Assembly (NCBI RefSeq): GCF_026151205.1
Contig: NC_087073.1
Coordinates: 21,356,837 to 21,420,836, forward strand
Length of the DNA stretch: 64,000 nucleotides
Source of the DNA: Bolinopsis microptera
Taxonomy: Eukaryota; Ctenophora; Tentaculata; Lobata; Bolinopsidae
Direction of reading: 5' to 3'
Part shown: positions 1 to 10,626 of the stretch, one piece after another
Position numbering within the stretch: the stretch's first letter is position 1
How the letters are laid out: each line of letters opens with the position of its first letter
Program-made: the position numbers and the translations under genes
Notes under the pieces: generated by a model
Seen by the model: only the letters and a program-made list of their open reading frames with translations
Told to the model about the DNA's origin: nothing
The model's database searches: none

Positions 1-87
1 TCAGTTTCACTTTTATCCAGGTCAGTTTCAGTTTCACTATCATCCAGGTCAGTTTCAGTTTCACTATCATCCAGGTCAGTTTCACTT
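1..87. repeat. 27-bp minisatellite at window edge
   Basis: About three tandem copies of a unit ending ACTATCATCCAGG and containing TCAGTTTCAG. The repeat runs into the first visible exon of copy A. Each unit contains TTTCAG-like sequence, so it may supply several candidate splice acceptors. It may alternatively be partly coding. Confidence 0.7.
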
Positions 88-1656
88 TCATTCTTATTTG
101 AGGAGAATTGCGCAGAAACAGATCTGCCAGATAGGTGTTAGGCTTATTCGCATTTTTCATATGATTAGTTTAATACTTTAATAGTTGGATTGTCGCCATA
201 TGATATAAAATCTTTCAGTTGACGTTAGGATTATTCGAGATAGTAATAACAGATCAAAAGGATACGGATTTGTGGAGATGGAACCATCAGGGAGGGGGAG
301 TATTGAAGTGACTCAAATACTTCAGCAGGTTAGAATTTCGTTTTTAGTTTGAATTTCCCTCTCAGGTAAAGTTGCGGTGGTTTTTGACCAAGGTGATAAG
401 GTCGTCTTTACAAAACATTGAGCCACTTATTGTCGCTATTTGATCAATCTTTTAAATTATTTCCATCTTGTCAGAGGTATTTCAAGTTTGGAGAATCAAC
501 TATACTGTTTAAGCCAGCGGTTCGTGCAAGAAAGAAGGTATGAGAGTTCTGTTTATTTATTTGGCGAATTACGTATTTGCGCTTTGATTCTGTCATTAAC
601 TTCTTTCCAGATGTTTACAGTTACTTATAATGAATAATGATGCTTTGAAAACGTTCCAAACTTTCAGGGGATTTTCATTCTGCTAACTGTGTACTTTCAG
701 TCTGGTATCTCAGTGACGAAGATAATATCAGTAGCTGACGTCTTTGATCCAGACTCCGAGGAGGTCCACAGTCAGTCTTCAACTAGTTCTCAGAAACTCC
801 AGTCAGATCACAGTCAGTCTTCAACTAGTTCTCAGAAACTCCGGTCAGATCACAGTCAGTCTTCAACTAGTTCTCAGAAACTCCAGTCAGATCACAGTCA
901 GTCTTCAACTAGTTTTCAGAAACTCCAGTCAGATCACAGTCAGTCTTCAACTAGTTTTCAGAAATTCCAGTCAGATCACAGTCAGTCTTCAACTAGTTCT
1001 CAGAAACTCCAGTCAGATCACAGTCAGTCTTCAACTAGTTTTCAGAAATTCCAGTCAGATCACAGTCAGTCTTCAACTAGTTCTCAGAAATTCCAGTCAG
1101 ATCACAGTCAGTCTTCAACTAGTTCTCAGAAACTCCAGTCAGATCACAGTCAGTCTTCAACTAGTTCTCAGAAACTCCAGTCAGATCACAGCCAGTCTTC
1201 AACTAGTTCTCAGAAATTCCAGTCAGATCTAAAGATTGATCTTCCTGCAGAGTACTGGAACACCCTTTTTACCTGTCCTACATTACCACAGCACTACTTC
1301 TATCTCTCTGTCCGGACATTCATGGTGAGTCATTTAGTGTAATTTCCCTTTCAGAGGTTTAATTCTCTTAACTTTTCCAGAAGGTTAGGAAGGAGGAAAC
1401 TAACACTCCTTCATCAACATGAACCATATTTCCTTAATGTTCCAGTGAAATAATCTTCACACTTTCACACTCTTTCTCCTATCAGGGAGTTGACGGGAAT
1501 TACTACCATCACTTTGTGCCCGCTCTGATTCCCAAAACAGATCACCCTTTCTACAAACAACATATCATCCCCTGCATTCCTACTGGATCCTCGGTTACAT
1601 TCTCTAACTTATCCAACCCTTCATCTCAACCCGGTACCCCTTACTGGAATCAGTGA
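1..1656 (+). CDS. DAZ/Boule-like RRM protein, copy A (5'-partial)
   Basis: Predicted RNA-binding protein of the DAZ/Boule type; the family acts in germ-line translational control (family knowledge). Exons read by eye: end of an exon at about 134, then 219-328, 475-537, 701-1324 and 1486-1656 (TGA), all phase-compatible with GT/AG borders. The second half of an RRM is clear: DVRIIRD, RNP1 KGYGFVEM, then ILFKPAVRARKK, matching the DAZ-family IFKPAxRK strand. The tail has VTKIISVADVFDPD, homologous to copies B-E, followed by eleven 14-residue repeats (767-1228), and ends TPYWNQ like the PYWNAPN end of the others. The N-terminal exon(s) are off-window or hidden in the minisatellite at 1-87. Its intron after ILQQ is shared with copy F but absent from B-E. 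Exon borders are inferred, not confirmed by transcripts. Confidence 0.72.
767..1228 (+). repeat. Coding minisatellite, 11 x 42 bp (14 residues)
   Basis: Eleven in-frame copies of HSQSSTSSQKLQSD lie within the 624-nt exon of copy A. Variation is limited to S/F at position 8, L/F at 11 and Q/R at 12. The array is perfectly in phase, Ser/Gln-rich and likely disordered. A parallel open frame (VSLQLVLRNSSQIT) is a by-product of the periodicity. Confidence 0.93.
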
Positions 1657-2253
1657 AGTTACAGTGATGTTGGAAACAGGAATTAAATGACTTTTAACAT
1701 TAACTTGCATCGCCTCTGGAATTTACCCAGGCAGTTCAAGTGTTTTTAGATTTATTTTTAAATGTATATAAGCATTAAGCAGGATTTTTCACAATTATAT
1801 TTTTCACGAATGAAACCATTTCGTATTCTTATATATTTTCATTTTGATTTATATTTTTGCTGTTGTATGCTAAGGTATATCTTATTTATTTTATTTAATA
1901 TTCTCGAGTTTGAATTTAAGGAACATTTGCTAAATCCTACTGACAGTTACCCTTTTGATTATTCATTATTAATTTAAGTTTAACTCTCATGGAAACTTTT
2001 TAATCTCAATTATATTTAGAATATTTAATAAATTTCCCAATCGTGTCGTCTCTACTGTTTTCATGACAGTCATATGGTTTTCAAAACTCTACTACCAATG
2101 ATTGAAATTTAACAAACATCTACTTTTATTCTTTTCAGGTTTACCTCTTGAATCTATCTTGACAACTAAACTGCATATGTTACACAGAAATTTTAGATTT
2201 AAAATTCTAAACCATGAACTAACCCAACATTCCTTAGTTTAGCTAACAAGATA
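1657..2253. other. Intergenic spacer between copies A and B
   Basis: AT-rich and without a supported gene. From about 1848 the sequence (TGCTGTTGTATGCTAAGG and onward) is homologous to the spacers before copies C, D and E, so the left edge of the segmental duplication lies near here. Just before copy B there is a CCTTAG/TTTAG run ahead of the ATG, a possible acceptor. Confidence 0.6.
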
Positions 2254-3263
2254 ATGAGTAACACAGCACCAACCCCGTGTGTTTTATACAAGGACAGAGT
2301 GTTCGCTGGTAATCTAACTACTTTCATTGATGAGGAGGACATCCTCACTTTCTTGTGGGAACACGGATTTGCACCAAGTTAGTATTGCACTTGTCGGGGG
2401 GGGGGGGGGGGGGGGGGGTACAATAATGTAGCTTTTAGCCGGTACTTTAGAGTTATAACTGGTGACCATGTTAAGTATTGACTTATTGTTTAGTATCCGA
2501 CTATTGCATGTATTAACTCATATTTCCTACCACTAGAGGATGCTAAGATAATCAGAGATAGAAGGGGAGTGTCCAAAGGTTACGGATTCGTAGACATGAG
2601 GAGCGACAAAGAGGGCGAGAACCAAACACAGGAGCTTTTGAAGCGGAGGGCAATGTTCTATGGAGACCAAACTATTATCTTTAAGCCTGCTTACAGAAAA
2701 TCTCCTTCCTCCCAGGTTTCAGTCTATTTCTGTTTTTATTCTACCATTGGGCGCCATAAATTATAACTAACAACTTTGTACTATTTAATCTTAAGATGTG
2801 ACCATAACACCGAACTACCCAGCAGTCCCAAGAACTGGTATTTACAAAAGTGATATCCTCCTCGGAACTGTTTGACCCTGAAGCGGAGACTGATGGTTCA
2901 GAAGGAACCCCTCCACCCACTCCACCTAACACGTGTCCTTGTTGTGCTTGGCCCTGCGACTCTTTTGCTGGATTATCTCTCGCTTCAACACCGGTTAGTT
3001 CTATTTGCATTTAGTTTGACTTTCTTAGATGTTTCGCCAACTTTCAGTCAAATTATTTATTTGTTGAAAGTTGATATTGAAGACATCTCATGCAACATTT
3101 TGTGAACTAGTTTCAGCAATATTTAAGTCTGACAGTTAATCCTGTTCTCCAGAGTCAGTACCAACAGAACCAGGCACCTTCCTTTCAGTTCCCTCCTTAC
3201 TACTTCCCTCTTGTTACCTACCAGCCCTCTTCAACACCTCCTTATTGGAACGCCCCTAACTAA
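2254..3263 (+). CDS. DAZ/Boule-like RRM protein, copy B
   Basis: Four exons: 2254-2377, 2537-2715, 2823-2993, 3153-3263 (194 aa). One RRM covers about residues 13-100: RNP2 VFAGNL, then KDAKIIRDRRGVSKGYGFVDM with RNP1 KGYGFVDM, then TIIFKPAYRK. Spacing and wording match the DAZ/Boule RRM (family knowledge: germ-cell mRNA binding in the cytoplasm). The C-terminal half is low-complexity: acidic SSSELFDPEAETDGSEGT, Pro-rich, a CPCCAWPC cysteine cluster, and a Tyr/Pro/Gln tail ending PYWNAPN. Intron 1 holds a G run of about 20 at 2397. An AATAAA lies at 3364-3369, about 100 nt after the stop. The splice model keeps frame in every copy. Confidence 0.82.
2397..2418 (+). repeat. Poly-G tract in intron 1 of copy B
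   Basis: Uninterrupted G run of roughly 20 nt just downstream of the exon 1 donor. The same site in copies C, D and E has shorter runs (about 10, 9 and 14), so it is a length-variable homopolymer and a potential G-quadruplex on the sense pre-mRNA. Confidence 0.9.
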
Positions 3264-4348
3264 ACAGTAACTTTAACCTCCCTTCAGACTGGTTATTTTA
3301 ATGATAGCCAACATTGTAGATTTATTTTAACCTTCATTTTGCCACGAACCACCGCATCGGTGAAATAAATTCTGTAATTTATCATTTCACTAGAATTTGA
3401 TGTAGGACAACTTCTAAGTTTCAATAGGACTATCTGCTGGTTAATAGCCGCCTTAGGATTATTCTTTGCTAATGTAACACTAATACAATGATTTGTGTCT
3501 CACTTGCCTTTTTGTTCATTTCTAGTATTAGAATTATGATTTCTTTATTTTCATGGTGTATTTCGACTAATTCTAAAATTTACGTTTATTTTATGGTGGG
3601 TTTAATTTTATAACACTTAACATTTATTTGATAATTTTCTGGACGAGAACTTTTAAATCGAACATTATAGGTGTCATTACTAAATTTGACGACGGTTTTA
3701 TGAAACTTATTTAATTCTTCACATTTTTCTAAGTTAAAACCTTCAGGGGACTGCTTAATAACTATTTTATTTGATTGTATGTCGAATAGTTTAAAGTATC
3801 AGAAGATTCATGGTTACTATTACATATTACTATTCTTATAATATAGATACATTTATTGAGTAATTTAACAGTATTTTTATATAGATGATTTAGCGGAAGG
3901 GTTAACCGTGATTCGTCATAATTTATATTTTTTGCTGTTGTATGCTAAGGCATATCTTATTTATTTTATTTAATATTCTCGAGTTTGAATTTTAGGAACA
4001 TTTGCTAAATCCTACTGAAAGTCACCCTTTTTATTATTCATTATTAATTTAAGTTTAACTCTCATGGATAAGAATGTTCATGCTTGAACCTTTTTAATCT
4101 CAATTGTATTTAGAATATTTAATAAATTTCCAAATCCTGTCGTCTCCACTGTTTCCATGACTATCATATGGTTTTCAATAATCTACCTACCAATGATTGA
4201 AATTTACCAAACATCTACTTTTATTCTTTTCAAGTTTACGTCTTGAATGTATCTTGACAACTAAACTGCAAATCTTACTCAGAAGTTTTAGATTTAAAAT
4301 TCTAAACCATGAGCTAACCCAACATTCCTTAGTTTAGCTAACAAGATA
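3264..4348. other. Spacer between copies B and C
   Basis: AT-rich, without a supported gene. It contains the copy B polyadenylation signal and is duplicated almost base for base at 5354-6442. TTTAG and CCTTAG motifs lie directly upstream of the next ATG. Confidence 0.7.
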
Positions 4349-5353
4349 ATGAGTAACACAGCACCAACCCCGTGTGTTTTGTACAAGGACAGAGTGTTCG
4401 CTGGTAATCTAACTACTCTCATTGATGAGGAGGACATCCTCACTTTCCTGTGGGAACACGGATTTGCACCAAGTTAGTATTGCATTTGTCGGGGGGGGGG
4501 GTACAATAATGTAGCTTTTAGCCGGTACTTTAGAGTTATAACTGGTGACCATGTTAAGTATTGACTTATTGTTTAGTACCCGACTATTGCATGTATTAAC
4601 TCATATTTCCTACCACTAGAGGACGCTAAGATAATCAGAGATAGAAGGGGAGTGTCCAAAGGTTACGGATTCGTAGACATGAGGAGCGACAAAGAGGGCG
4701 AGAACCAAACACAGGAGCTTTTGAAGCGGAGGACAATGTTCTATGGAGACCAAACCATTATCTTTAAGCCTGCTTACAGAAAATCTCCTTTCTCCCAGGT
4801 TTCAGTCTATTTCAGTTTCTACTTTTCAGTTTTATTCTACCATTGGGCGCCAGAAATTATAACTAACAACTTTGTACTAAATCTTAAGATGTGACCGTAA
4901 CACCGAACTACCCAGCAGTCCCAAGAACTGGTATTTACAAAAGTGATATCCTCCTCGGAACTGTTTGACCCTGAAGCGGAGACTGATGGTTCAGAAGGAA
5001 CCCCTCCACCCACTCCACCTAACAAGTGTCCTTGTTGTGCTTGGCCCTGCGACTCTTTTGCTGGATTATCTCTCGCTTCAACACCGGTTAGTTCTATTTG
5101 CATTTAGTTTGACTTTCTTAGATGTTTCGCCAACTTTCAGTCAAATTATTTATTTGTTGAAAGTTGATATTGAAGACATCTCATGCAACATTTTGTGAAC
5201 TAGTTTCAGCAATATTTAAGTCTGACAGTTAATCCTGTTCTCCAGAGTCAGTACCAACAGAACCAGGCACCTTCCTTTCAGTTCTCCTCCTTACTACTTC
5301 CCTCTTGTTACCTACCAGCCCTCTTCAACACCTCCTTATTGGAACGCCCCTAA
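4349..5353 (+). CDS. DAZ/Boule-like RRM protein, copy C (frameshifted C-terminus)
   Basis: Exons 4349-4472, 4620-4798, 4916-5086 and 5246-5353 mirror copy B. The RRM is intact (VFAGNL, KGYGFVDM, IIFKPAYRK). In the last exon the copy B run TTTCAGTTCCCTCCTTAC has become TTTCAGTTCTCCTCCTTAC, one base longer. The last roughly 26 residues are therefore read in another frame and end in ERP-stop instead of PYWNAPN, at nearly the same place. The Tyr/Pro tail shared by B, D and E is lost while the RRM is untouched. The product could still bind RNA but lacks the conserved end. An assembly or base-calling error cannot be excluded. AATAAA is retained near 5458. Confidence 0.75.
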
Positions 5354-6442
5354 CTAAACAGTAACTTTAACCTCCCTTCAGACTGGTTATTTTAATGATA
5401 GCCAACATTGTAGATTTATTTTAACCTTCATTTTGCCACGAACCACCGCATCGGTGAAATAAATTCTGTAATTTATCATTTCACTAGAATTTGATGTAGG
5501 ACAACTTCTAAGTTTCAATAGGACTATCTGCTGGTTAATAGCCGCCTTAGGATTATTCTTTGCTAATGTAACACTAATACAATGATTTGTGTCTCACTTG
5601 CCTTTTTGTTCATTTCTAGTATTAGAATTATGATTTCTTTATTTTCATGGTGTATTTCGACTAATTCTAAAATTTACGTTTATTTTATGGTGGGTTTAAT
5701 TTTATAACACTTAACATTTATTTGATAATTTTCTGGACGAGAACTTTTAAATCGAACATTATAGGTGTCATTACTAAATTTGACGACGGTTTTATGAAAC
5801 TTATTTAATTCTTCACATTTTTCTAAGTTAAAACCTTCAGGGGACTGCTTAATAACTATTTTATTTGATTGTATGTCGAATAGTTTAAAGTATCAGAAGA
5901 TTCATGGTTACTATTACATATTACTATTCTTATAATATAGATACATTTATTGAGTAATTTAACAGTATTTTTATATAGATGATTTAGCGGAAGGGTTAAC
6001 CGTGATTCGTCATAATTTATATTTTTTGCTGTTGTATGCTAAGGCATATCTTATTTATTTTATTTAATATTCTCGAGTTTGAATTTTAGGAACATTTGCT
6101 AAATCCTACTGAAAGTCACCCTTTTTATTATTCATTATTAATTTAAGTTTAACTCTCATGGATAAGAATGTTCATGCTTGAACCTTTTTAATCTCAATTG
6201 TATTTAGAATATTTAATAAATTTCCAAATCCTGTCGTCTCCACTGTTTCCATGACTATCATATGGTTTTCAATAATCTACCTACCAATGATTGAAATTTA
6301 CCAAACATCTACTTTTATTCTTTTCAAGTTTACGTCTTGAATGTATCTTGACAACTAAACTGCAAATCTTACTCAGAAGTTTTAGATTTAAAATTCTAAA
6401 CCATGAGCTAACCCAACATTCCTTAGTTTAGCTAACAAGATA
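5354..6442. other. Spacer between copies C and D
   Basis: Near-duplicate of the B-C spacer, with no supported gene. It carries the copy C AATAAA near 5458. Confidence 0.7.
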
Positions 6443-7450
6443 ATGAGTAACACAGCACCAACCCCGTGTGTTTTGTACAAGGACAGAGTGTTCGCTGGTA
6501 ATCTAACTACTCTCATTGATGAGGAGGACATCCTAACTTTCCTGTGGGAACACGGATTTGCACCAAGTTAGTATTGCATTTGTCGGGGGGGGGGTACAAT
6601 AATGTAGCTTTTAGCCGGTACTTTAGAGTTATAACTGGTGACCATGTTAAGTATTGACTTATTGTTTAGTACCCGACTATTGCATGTATTAACTCATATT
6701 TCCTACCACTAGAGGACGCTAAGATAATCAGAGATAGAAGGGGAGTGTCCAAAGGTTACGGATTCGTAGACATGAGGAGCGACAAAGAGGGCGAGAACCA
6801 AACACAGGAGCTTTTGAAGCGGAGGACAATGTTCTATGGAGACCAAACCATTATCTTTAAGCCTGCTTACAGAAAATCTCCTTTCTCCCAGGTTTCAGTC
6901 TATTTCAGTTTCTACTTTTCAGTTTTTATTCTACCATTGGGCGCCAGAAATTATAACTAACAACTTTGTACTAAATCTTAAGATGTGACCGTAACACCGA
7001 ACTACCCAGCAGTCCCAAGAACTGGTATTTACAAAAGTGATATCCTCCTCGGAACTGTTTGACCCTGAAGCGGAGACTGATGGTTCAGAAGGAACCCCTC
7101 CACCCACTCCACCTAACAAGTGTCCTTGTTGTGCTTGGCCCTGCGACTCTTTTGCTGGGTTATCTCTCGCTTCAACACCGGTTAGTTCTATTTGCATTTA
7201 GTTTGACTTTCTTAGATGTTTCGCCAACTTTCAGTTAAATTATTTATTTGTTGGAAGTTGATATTGAAGACATCTCATGCAACATTTTGTGAACTAGTTT
7301 CAGCAATATTTAAGTCTGACAGTTAATCCTGTTCTCCAGAGTCAGTACCAACAGAACCAGGCACCTCCCTTTCCGTTCTCTCCTTACTACTTCCCTCTTG
7401 TTACCTACCAGCCCTCTTCAACACCTCCTTATTGGAACGCTCCAAACTAA
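6443..7450 (+). CDS. DAZ/Boule-like RRM protein, copy D
   Basis: Exons 6443-6566, 6713-6891, 7010-7180 and 7340-7450 (194 aa), with the same phases as copy B. The RRM motifs VFAGNL and KGYGFVDM and the strand IIFKPAYRK are intact, and the tail ends PYWNAPN. Exons 1-3 are almost identical to copy C; exon 4 lacks the extra base of copy C. The position equivalent to the copy B/C AATAAA reads AACTAA, so a different polyadenylation site must be used if the gene is expressed. Role is inferred from the DAZ/Boule family only. Confidence 0.82.
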
Positions 7451-8517
7451 ACAGTAACTTTAACCTCCCTTCAGACTGGTTATTTTAATGATAGCCAACA
7501 TTGTAGATTTATTTTAACCTTGATTTTGCTACGGACCACCGCATCGGTGAACTAAATTCTGTAATTTATCATTTCACTAGAATTTGATATAGGACTAGCG
7601 TCTAGCTGCTGGTTAATAGCCGCCTTGAGATTATTCTTTGCTAATGTAACACTAATACAATGATTTGTGTCTCACTTGCCTTTTTGTTCATTTCTAGTAT
7701 TAGAATTATGATTTCTTTATTTTCATGGTGTATTTCGACTAATTCTATAATTTACGTTTATTTTATGGTGGGTTTAATTTTATAACACTTAACATTTATT
7801 TGATCATTTTCTGGACGAGAACTTTTAAATCGAACATTATAGGTGTCATTACTAAATTTGACGACGGTTTTATGAAACTTATTTAATTCTTCACATTTTT
7901 CTAAGTTAAAACCTTCAGGGGACTGCTTAATAACTATTTTATTTGATTGTATGTCGAATAGTTTAAAGTATCAGAAGATTCATGGTTACTATTACATATT
8001 ACTATTCTTATAATATAGATACATTTATTGAGTAATTTAACAGTATTTTTATATAGATGATTTAGCGGAAGGGTTAACCGTGATTCGTCATTTATATTTT
8101 TTGCTGTTGTATGCTAAGGCATATCTTATTCATTTTATTAAATATTCTCAAGTTTGAATTTTAGGAACATTTGCTAAATCCTACTGAAAGTCACCCTTTT
8201 TATTATTCATTATTAATTTAAGTTTAACTCTCATGGATAAGAATGTACATGCTTGAAACTTTTTAATCTCAATTGTATTTAGAATATTTAATAAATTTTT
8301 CAATCGTGTCGTCTCTACTGTTTCCATGACTATCATATGGTTTTCAATAATCTACCTACCAATGATTGAAATTTACCAAACATCTACTTTTATTCTTTTC
8401 AAGTTTACCTCTTGAATCTATCTTGACAACTAAACTGCATATGTTACACAGAAATTTTAGATTTAAAATTCTAAACCATGAGCTAACCCAACATTCCTTA
8501 GTTTAGCTAACAAGATA
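7451..8517. other. Spacer between copies D and E
   Basis: Homologous to the two spacers before it but more diverged. No supported gene. Confidence 0.65.
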
Positions 8518-9537
8518 ATGAGTAACAGAGCACCAACCCCGTGTGTTTTGTACAAGGACAGAGTGTTCGCTGGTAATCTAACTACTCTCATTGATGAGGA
8601 GGACATCCTCACTTTCCTGTGGGAACACGGATTTGTACCAAGTTAGTATTGCACTTGTCGGGGGGGGGGGGGGGTACAATAATGTAGCTTTTAGCCGGTA
8701 CTTTAGAGTTATAACTGGTGACCATGTTAAGTGTTGACTCATTGTTTAGTATCCGACTATTGCATGTATTAACTCATATTTCCTCCCACTAGAAGACGCT
8801 AAGATAATCAGAGATAGAAGGGGAGTGTCCAAAGGTTACGGATTCGTAGACATGAGGAGCGACAAAGAGGGCGAGAACCAAACACAGGAGCTTTTAAAGC
8901 GGAGGACGATGTACTATGGAGACCAAACCATTATCTTTAAGCCTGCTTACAGAAAATCTCCCTCCTCCCAGGTTTCAGTCTATTTCGGTTTCTACTTTTC
9001 AGTTGTTATTCTACCATTGGGCGCCAGAAATTATAACTTAAAACCTTGTAATATTTAATGTAATAAGAGGTGACCATAACACCGAACTCTCCAGCAGTCC
9101 CAAGAACTGGTATTTACAAAAGTTATATCCTCCTCGGAACTGTTTGACCCTGAAGCGGAGACTGATGGTTCAGAGGGAACCCCTCCACCCACTCCACCAC
9201 CTAACAAGTGTCCTTGTTGTGCTTGGCCCTGCGACTCTTTTGCTGGATTATCTCTCGCTTCAACACCGGTTAGTGCTTTTTGCATTTAGTTTGACTTTCT
9301 TAGATGTTTCGCCAACTTTCAGTCAAATTATTAATTTGTTGAAAGTTGATCTTGAAGACATCTCATGCCACGTTTTGGGACTAGTTTCAGCAATATTTAA
9401 GTCTGACAATTAATCCTGTTCTCCAGAGTCAGTACCAACAGAACCAGGCACCTTCCTTTCAGTTCTCTCCTCACTACTTCCCTCTCGTTACCTACCAGCC
9501 CTCTTCAACACCTCCTTATTGGAACGCCCCTAACTAA
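8518..9537 (+). CDS. DAZ/Boule-like RRM protein, copy E
   Basis: Exons 8518-8641, 8793-8971, 9095-9268 and 9427-9537 (195 aa). It is the most diverged of the four tandem units: GFVPK replaces GFAPK at the exon 1/2 junction, MYYGDQ replaces MFYGDQ, and exon 3 has one extra proline codon. The frame is kept throughout and the tail ends PYWNAPN, so selection on the reading frame is likely. RNP2 VFAGNL and RNP1 KGYGFVDM are intact. The AATAAA of copies B/C reads AACTAG here. Confidence 0.82.
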
Positions 9538-10626
9538 ACAGTAACTTAAACCTCCCTTCAGACTGGTTATTTTAATGATAGCCAACATTGTAGATTTATT
9601 TTGGCCTTGACTTTGCTACGGACCACCGCATCGGTGAACTAGATTCTGTAATTTATCATTTCACTAGAATTTGATATAGGACTAGCGTCTAGCTGCTGGT
9701 TAATAGCCGCCTTGAGATTATTCTTAGTTAACACTAATAATATGACTTGTGTCTCACTTGCCTTCGTGTTTATTTCTAGTATTATAATTATTATTTCTGT
9801 ATTTTCATGGTGTATTTTAACTACTTTTATTTTAAAATTCTATAATTTATGTTTATTTTATGGTGGGTTTAACTTGATAACACCCAGTAAACTTAGCATT
9901 TATTTGATAATTTTCTGGACGAGAACTTTTAAATCGAACATAGGTGTCATTACTAAATTTGACGGTCTTATCTTATTTATTTAATTCTTCAAATTTTATT
10001 TAAGTTAATCTGCAAGAGAATTGCTAAATAACTATTTTAATTGATTGCATGCCAATTATTTTGAAGAATCTGGAGATTCATGGTTACTATTACATATTAC
10101 TATCTTAGAATATAGATGCATTTATTGAGTAATTTAACAGTATTTTTATATAGATGATTTAGAGGAAGGGTTAACCGTGATTCGTCATTTACAAATGTCA
10201 AGCTTCTGGCATGAATACCAGAAATTTCCAATTCTATCTTTTAGCTCTTGAAAATTTTAAAATGTTTACATCGTCAAAAAACAAAATACATTGTCGACCA
10301 AATAAAAAGTTTTCGACATGCCAAAATCAAAATATGAAGAAATTTCGAAATTGTGGTTTCCCGACCTATCATCTTATCTCTTCAAGTCTATTTTAAAGAT
10401 TATATTCATAAAATCATCCACGTATTCAGCAAATTTATATGTGTTTTACTCTCGTCCACATTATAAATACAAGATAATTTATTAACCAGCTGGTGTCAGT
10501 GATAGCCTATATTGTTTTATCGTTAGCGAACCTGAACTCGCACTACCCAGGCTACTTTTCAAAACTAGGAACCAAATTTAGCTAATATGTGCTCATCATG
10601 CTCAATTGTTATTTCTCTTAGCTGTA
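9538..10626. other. Spacer between copies E and F
   Basis: The last unit of the 2.09-kb duplication decays across this stretch and unique AT-rich sequence follows from about 10.2 kb. No gene is supported. CTCTTAG lies four bases before the ATG of copy F, a good splice-acceptor context. Confidence 0.6.

Larger units (their letters stand above)
1848..10190 (+). repeat. Tandem segmental duplication, four units of about 2.09 kb
   Basis: Start codons of copies B-E are at 2254, 4349, 6443 and 8518, giving steps of 2095, 2094 and 2075 bp. Coding and non-coding sequence are duplicated together, including the whole spacer. Units C and D are nearly identical over long non-coding stretches, and E is more diverged. 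Recent duplication or gene conversion is inferred. The last unit decays by about 10.2 kb. Confidence 0.9.

Noticed and set aside
744-1232. 162-codon ORF with VSLQLVLRNSSQIT repeats
   Set aside because: It is the second frame of the 42-bp minisatellite. The other frame continues a protein homologous to copies B-E across splice sites.
2741-9285. Minus-strand ORFs of 76-89 codons opposite each DAZ-like exon 3
   Set aside because: They are mirror frames of a conserved sense exon, recur only because the unit is duplicated, and cross the sense introns.
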